Origin: Terrabacter sp. Ter38
GTDB taxonomy: Bacteria; Actinomycetota; Actinomycetes; Actinomycetales; Dermatophilaceae
DNA: 64,000 bases
NCBI RefSeq assembly: GCF_024519435.1
Contig: NZ_JALJRZ010000005.1
Coordinates: forward strand, 1-64,000
Direction of reading: 5' to 3'
Shown: positions 60,077 to 64,000 of the stretch, one piece after another
Position numbering within the stretch: the first letter of the stretch is position 1
Layout of the letters: every line of letters starts with the position of its first letter
Notes under the pieces: generated by a model
Databases searched by the model: none
What the model was told of the DNA's origin: nothing
The model's input: only the letters and a program-made list of their open reading frames with translations
Translations under genes and position numbers: made by a program

Positions 60077-60250
60077 GGAAGTGCCTTCCCTCGGTGAGGG
60101 GTTCGCTGCCCCTCGTAATGCGGATGTCCCGGTGCGGTCACGTTCTGGTGTCGTCTCCCACGACGGTCCCGCCGACGCCGGCCCCTGTCTGTGCGCGCGA
60201 CGACACCCCGGGAGTGCTCGCGGTCTCCGGGTCCGGACGGCAGGGCAGCC

Positions 60251-60949
60251 GTGACCCTCGACCTCGGGCTGCTGTCCGACCTCGCGCCGGCCGAGCGTCG
60301 GGAGGTCGTGGCGACGATGCACCGGCACACGTACGACGCGGGCGAGGTGGTCTTCCACGAGGGGGACGCCGCCGACACCGTGCACTTCGTCGTCGAGGGG
60401 CGGGTCGTCGCCCGCCGGTCGTCGGAGCAGGGGGACCGGCTGGCCTATGCGGTCATGGGCCCCGGCCAGGCCTTCGGCGAGCTCGCGATGATCGTGCGCG
60501 CCGGTCGGCGGACGGCGACGATCGAGGCGGTCGAGCGGACTGTGACCCTGGCGCTGTCCTTCGCGGACTTCGAGCGGCTGTGCGACCGTCACCCCGAGGT
60601 CAACCGCCTCCTCGTGCGCCTTCTCGCAGCCCGGGTCAGCCGCCTGACAGAGGCGCTCATGGAGGCCTTGCACACGCCCGCCGAGCTCCGTGTCGTGCGC
60701 AGCCTCGTGTCCCTGTGTGGGGTGTATGCCGTTGCCGCACCGCCACGCTCACCGGTGACCGTGCACCTCAACCAGTCCGAGCTGGCCGAGCTGGCGGGGG
60801 TCACCCGGCCGACGGCCAACCGGGTCCTGCGTCGCCTCGAGTCGGCCGGGGCCGTGGTCCTCGACCGTGGCCGCGTCACCGTCGTGGACCCTGCGTCCCT
60901 GCGCCGTTCGGCGACCGGAGCCCCCGGCCCCGAGCCCGGGCCGGCCTGA
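60251..60949 (+). CDS. Crp/Fnr-family transcriptional regulator
   Basis: 232 residues from the GTG at 60251. A cyclic-nucleotide-binding domain (about 10-120, DAGEVVFHEGDAADTVHFVVEGRV and GQAFGELAMI) is followed by a C-terminal helix-turn-helix (LNQSELAELAGVTRPTANRVLRRLESAG). No Cys set for an iron-sulfur cluster, so it is Crp-like rather than Fnr-like. With the cyclase gene nearby, cAMP is a natural candidate ligand. Confidence 0.9.
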   Translation: MTLDLGLLSDLAPAERREVVATMHRHTYDAGEVVFHEGDAADTVHFVVEGRVVARRSSEQGDRLAYAVMGPGQAFGELAMIVRAGRRTATIEAVERTVTLALSFADFERLCDRHPEVNRLLVRLLAARVSRLTEALMEALHTPAELRVVRSLVSLCGVYAVAAPPRSPVTVHLNQSELAELAGVTRPTANRVLRRLESAGAVVLDRGRVTVVDPASLRRSATGAPGPEPGPA

Positions 60950-60966
60950 GGGGTCCGGCCTGCCGG

Positions 60967-61449
60967 TCAGTCCTGGCGGGCGAGCCGGTAGCGCGCGGTG
61001 TCGTCGGACATCGGTGCCGTGTCGACGAACTGCGTGCAGGTCCCGGCGAGCGTGCAGGTCTGGAGGTCGCTCACGGTCCCCGGCCGGCCGTACTGGTGGA
61101 CGAGGCCGAGCACCACGGTCGTGTCATCGAGGAACCGTGCGTCGAGGAACCCGGCACCCTTGAGACGCACAGTGATCCGGCCCGTGGCGACGTCGAGCCG
61201 CTCCCGGTGGCGCCAGGTTCGGCGCCACCACGTCGTGTGCTCGTTGACCATGACCTTGCGCACCCAGGCCTCGACGGCCTCGCTGGCGCGGATGGTGTCC
61301 CACTTGAGGTAGAGCTTCGCGAGGGCCGTCTGGGTCAGGTCCTCGCCGCTCATCCGGTCGCCGGTGAGGAGGTAGCCGAACCGCACGAGGGCGTGCTGTC
61401 GGGCTCGGACGAACGCGGCGAAGTCGTCCTCGTCCTCTGGTGTCTGCAT
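60967..61449 (-). CDS. chimeric ORF: ECF sigma factor N-terminus joined to a sensor-protein C-terminus
   Basis: 160 residues from the ATG at 61449. The first 85 residues match region 2 of the SigE-like factor at 62868, sharing VRKVMVNEHTTWWRR and the following RHRER. The last 70 residues match the C-terminal end of the membrane-anchored protein at 61618, with LQTCTLAGTCTQF corresponding to LQQCTLSLDCTDL and RYRLARQD to RYTVPR. Sigma region 4 and most of the sensor protein are missing. An in-frame deletion within a duplicated pair explains this best. Confidence 0.75.
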   Translation of the reverse strand: MQTPEDEDDFAAFVRARQHALVRFGYLLTGDRMSGEDLTQTALAKLYLKWDTIRASEAVEAWVRKVMVNEHTTWWRRTWRHRERLDVATGRITVRLKGAGFLDARFLDDTTVVLGLVHQYGRPGTVSDLQTCTLAGTCTQFVDTAPMSDDTARYRLARQD

Positions 61450-61558
61450 CGTGGGTGCCTCTCTGGCGGTTCCCCCTGTCGGAACCGACGACCACAGGAC
61501 GCGGTCGGCCCCGCGAATGGTTGCACGTCGTCCGGACCTGTTCAGCCCGAGCACGCAG

Positions 61559-61586
61559 GCCGCCCGCCCAGGTGTGGGCGGACGGC
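61559..61586 (-). terminator. hairpin terminator of the sigma/sensor operon
   Basis: CCGCCCA (61564-61570) pairs with TGGGCGG (61575-61581) around a 4-nt loop, with an outer GCC/GGC pair. It begins about 32 nt after the stop of the sensor gene on the minus strand. Confidence 0.6.
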
Positions 61587-61617
61587 ATACGCGGGCGGTG
61601 GGCGGGCGGGAACCCGG

Positions 61618-62871
61618 TCAGCGCGGCACGGTGTAGCGGGGCTCCCTCGAGCCGCCCCAGTCGAGCGTCGGGAGCTCGGGGCGCAGGTCGGTGCAGTCCA
61701 GGGAGAGGGTGCACTGCTGGAGCGTGTTGCCGGTCGCGGGCGACAGCGGCGTCGAGGTGTTGCGCGAGATCGTGAACGTCGACTCGTCGTCCCCGAGGTG
61801 CCAGGTCCACCCCGACACGACACGGTCACCCGTGCCGCCGAGCACTCTGCTGCCGTCGCTGGCGCGGACCACGCCCGCGCTGAACCAGAAGCCGCCGTCG
61901 ACGTAGTGCGAGCCGACGAGGTAGGTGCCCCGGCTCGAGAACGCGGTCGGCATGAACATCGCCGGGTTCTCGCCGGGACCACACCGCTCGACGGTCTTGG
62001 GGAACGACGGCTTCGTCAGCTCGACGACGGCCCAGCACGCCTCGTCCATCGCGTCGGTCGAGACGAACCACTGGAGGGCGGCCCGCGTGCGGTCCGGCGA
62101 CACCGCGACGACGTGGGCGGGGAGCGCCCTCGTCGCGCCGGTCGCGACATTCCACTCGAGCGATCCTCGCGTCGCATCCCCCGTGAGGTAGGCGACGTCG
62201 CCGACGATCGCGCCGACGTCGCGGGCGTCCGTGCGCTGGGCCACCTTCGAGCCGTCTGCGGCGTAGACCACGATGGTGTCCCCGTTCGCGTCCCCGCTCT
62301 TCGCGATCACGTACGAGCCGTCCGGCGACACCGCGTACATCCCGCTGAGCCCGAGCGATGCCACGGTGCGACCGGTGGGGGAGAGGATCTCCATCTCGCT
62401 CTGGGACGAGCCGGTCGACTGGTGTGACTGGAGCAGGAAACCGCCGTTGGCGAGCACCGCGAAGGTCTCGACGACGGTCCCCTTCTCGAGCCCGACCACC
62501 GTGTCGCCGAAGCGGATCGTGTCGTCGAGGGCGTATGCCGTGTCGCGCGTCGCCGTCGTCGCGGAGGGTGCCGCGCCGGTCGTGGTCGGTGCGCCCTCGG
62601 TCGGCACGGAGCTCGTCGACGACGATGGGAGAGGCGTCGTCGAGGTGGTCAGGGCCGGGACGGGTGCCGTGCCGCGGCCTGCCGACCACACGGTCGGGAC
62701 GGCCACCGCGATGACGGCGACGGCCGCAGCCGCCCCGAGGGCGGCCCGGGTGCGCTGGTCACGACGGCGGCGCGCGATGGCGACGGGCGCGAAGTCCCCG
62801 GACACCTCGACGCCGTCGGCGTGCTGCCGGAGCAGCGCCTGGAACTCGTTCTCCTGGTCTGGCGTGGTCAC
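61618..62871 (-). CDS. membrane-anchored sensor-like protein coupled to an ECF sigma factor
   Basis: 417 residues from a GTG at 62871 that overlaps the sigma-factor stop (GTGA). About 40 cytoplasmic residues, a single helix (about 42-62), a Thr/Ser/Pro-rich linker (about 63-105), then an extracytoplasmic domain with beta-strand repeats (SPDGSYVIAKSGDANGDTIVVYAADGSKVAQ) resembling a beta-propeller. Its place and topology suggest an anti-sigma role, but no known anti-sigma motif is visible. Confidence 0.75.
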   Translation of the reverse strand: MTTPDQENEFQALLRQHADGVEVSGDFAPVAIARRRRDQRTRAALGAAAAVAVIAVAVPTVWSAGRGTAPVPALTTSTTPLPSSSTSSVPTEGAPTTTGAAPSATTATRDTAYALDDTIRFGDTVVGLEKGTVVETFAVLANGGFLLQSHQSTGSSQSEMEILSPTGRTVASLGLSGMYAVSPDGSYVIAKSGDANGDTIVVYAADGSKVAQRTDARDVGAIVGDVAYLTGDATRGSLEWNVATGATRALPAHVVAVSPDRTRAALQWFVSTDAMDEACWAVVELTKPSFPKTVERCGPGENPAMFMPTAFSSRGTYLVGSHYVDGGFWFSAGVVRASDGSRVLGGTGDRVVSGWTWHLGDDESTFTISRNTSTPLSPATGNTLQQCTLSLDCTDLRPELPTLDWGGSREPRYTVPR

Positions 62872-63368
62872 GACGTGACCTCCTTCATCCTGCTGCGCAA
62901 CGAGCTGATCGCTCGGCTCGTGTGGCTCTTGACGGTGCCGACGGAGACCCCGAGGATCTCCGCGGTCTGGGCCTCGGTGAGGTCCTCGTAGTAGCGCAGG
63001 ACGACGGCGGCCCGCTGCCGCGGCGCGAGCGAGCGGACGTGCGCCCACAGCTCGGCGTCGTGCGCCGTGGCGGGCGCGGCCGCCGGGTCGATGACGCGGA
63101 TCAGCTCGCTGTCGGTGCGCTCGCGGTGACGCCAGGCCCGGCGCCACCATGTCGTGTGCTCGTTGACCATGACCTTGCGCACGTAGGCGTCGGGCGACTC
63201 GACCGTGCTGATGTGGTCCCACCTGGCGTAGACCTTCGCCAGCGACGACTGGACGAGGTCCTCGGCGCTGTGCGGGTCTCCGGTGAGCAGGTACGCGAAG
63301 CGCGCGAGCGACGTCTGTCGTGCCCGCACGTAGGCCGAGAAGTCGACCTCGCGCTCGGTGTTTCCCAC
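62868..63368 (-). CDS. ECF sigma factor, SigE family
   Basis: 166 residues, GTG start. Region 2 (about 8-75, including SLAKVYARWDHI and the VRKVMVNEHTTWWRR pattern typical of the actinobacterial SigE-type group) and region 4 (about 110-155, LTEAQTAEILGVSVGTVKSHTSRAISSL) are complete. First gene of a two-gene operon with the sensor-like protein. Confidence 0.9.
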   Translation of the reverse strand: MGNTEREVDFSAYVRARQTSLARFAYLLTGDPHSAEDLVQSSLAKVYARWDHISTVESPDAYVRKVMVNEHTTWWRRAWRHRERTDSELIRVIDPAAAPATAHDAELWAHVRSLAPRQRAAVVLRYYEDLTEAQTAEILGVSVGTVKSHTSRAISSLRSRMKEVTS

Positions 63369-63514
63369 TGACGTCCCCTGTCTGAAGTGGTTGGACGCAC
63401 CCTCGACGCGGTGGGGTCACCCGGAGGTTGTCATCCGGCACGATCTTCTAAGAGAACGGCACCCGGGGCACGGCGGCACCACGTGAATCCCGGCGCCGAG
63501 CGCCGGCTCCGTCG

Positions 63515-64000
63515 TCAGCCGTGGATGAACCGCTCGAGGACGCTCGCGAAGCGGTCCGGCTGCTCGAGGTGCGGGAAGTGCCCGGCGCCCTGGAAGAGCA
63601 CGACCTCCGCGCCCGGGAAGACCTCGTGGGCGCGCTCGGCGTGGCCGACGGGGATCATCCGGTCCCGCGTGCCCCAGATGACGAGGGTGCGGATGTGGTC
63701 TGCCGTCGTCAGATGGCCGTGGGCGTTGACCGTCTGGCCACCGGGGTCGATGACACCGCGGGTCGTGGCCAGGAAGGCCCGACGGCTCTCGGCGTCCGAG
63801 AGGGACGTGAAGCCCTTCCACGCGGCCGAGACATCGGCGCTCGGTCGCCAGCCCAGGCCGCGGACGGCGCGCCCGACGGTCTCGACGCGGTCGCGCACCC
63901 AGGCCGAGGCGATGACCGGCAGCACGAGCTCGGCGCCGGGGAGGGTCGCCGAGCGCAGCAGGGGGCTGACGGATCTCCCGAGGCCGCCGCTGGAGACGAG
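63515..64000 (-). CDS. alpha/beta hydrolase, N-terminally truncated by window edge
   Basis: The frame stays open to the right edge. The visible part starts LVSSGGLGRSVSPLLR, just after the expected nucleophile elbow. It includes LVIWGTRDRMIPVGHA (catalytic Asp) and GAGHFPHLEQPDRFASVLERFI (catalytic His). The nucleophile lies outside the window. An epoxide hydrolase/lipase-like enzyme is likely. Confidence 0.85.
   Translation of the reverse strand, partial: LVSSGGLGRSVSPLLRSATLPGAELVLPVIASAWVRDRVETVGRAVRGLGWRPSADVSAAWKGFTSLSDAESRRAFLATTRGVIDPGGQTVNAHGHLTTADHIRTLVIWGTRDRMIPVGHAERAHEVFPGAEVVLFQGAGHFPHLEQPDRFASVLERFIHG

Overview
The window is about 64 kb of very GC-rich DNA with dense, mostly overlapping genes (ATGA, GTGA and TTGA stop/start junctions) and many GTG starts. 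Actinobacterial families are present: an F420-type LLM oxidoreductase, an MmpL transporter, GT87 mannosyltransferase-like proteins, SigE-family ECF sigma factors and P450/3Fe ferredoxin pairs. This points to a Gram-positive actinobacterium, probably Micrococcales. The species is not identified here. No rRNA, complete tRNA, CRISPR array or insertion sequence was seen.

Region 1 (1-3.1 kb): small unlinked genes (methyltransferase, two membrane proteins, SnoaL-like protein) and a gene-poor stretch. Region 2 (3.1-26.1 kb): a large catabolic island. It holds a nitrate/sulfonate/taurine-type ABC transporter split into two places, three short-chain dehydrogenases, a 4-hydroxyacetophenone-type Baeyer-Villiger monooxygenase flanked by two alpha/beta hydrolases, a LysR regulator, an NDP-forming acyl-CoA synthetase, a three-polypeptide biotin-dependent acyl-CoA carboxylase, a quinone-oxidoreductase-like MDR, a P450/ferredoxin/ferredoxin reductase set, a TetR regulator, an acyl-CoA dehydrogenase and a YeiH-type exporter. 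Inferred logic: uptake, hydroxylation and ketone-to-ester oxidation, ester hydrolysis, CoA activation, carboxylation and beta-oxidation of an unidentified ketone or alicyclic/aromatic compound. The two transporter promoters share the same 15-bp dyad at identical distance from near-identical -35/-10 regions, so both halves look co-regulated, probably by the LysR protein.

Region 3 (26-33 kb): LLM oxidoreductase, isoprenylcysteine-methyltransferase-like protein, a MerR regulator with a textbook 19-bp-spacer promoter controlling an ABC exporter, and a CBS protein coupled to an ArsB/NhaD-type transporter. Region 4 (33-40.6 kb): two divergent operons for an uncharacterised glycoconjugate (two GT-C enzymes, GT2, DUF2064 transferase, methyltransferase, epimerase) with a Tat-exported molybdopterin oxidoreductase and a membrane cytochrome b. 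Region 5 (41-47 kb): DUF969/DUF979/pyroglutamyl peptidase/Dcu-like operon, a membrane protein and an asparaginase.

Region 6 (47-54 kb): P-type cation ATPase, membrane protein, MmpL transporter and aquaporin. Region 7 (54-60 kb): a signalling operon of hybrid histidine kinase, single-domain receiver, receiver-adenylate cyclase and a PGM1-like ATP-grasp ligase, followed by a small Cys protein and a Crp/Fnr regulator. Region 8 (61-63.4 kb): an ECF sigma factor coupled to a membrane-anchored sensor-like protein, with a chimeric remnant of a second such pair beside it. A truncated alpha/beta hydrolase runs off the right edge.
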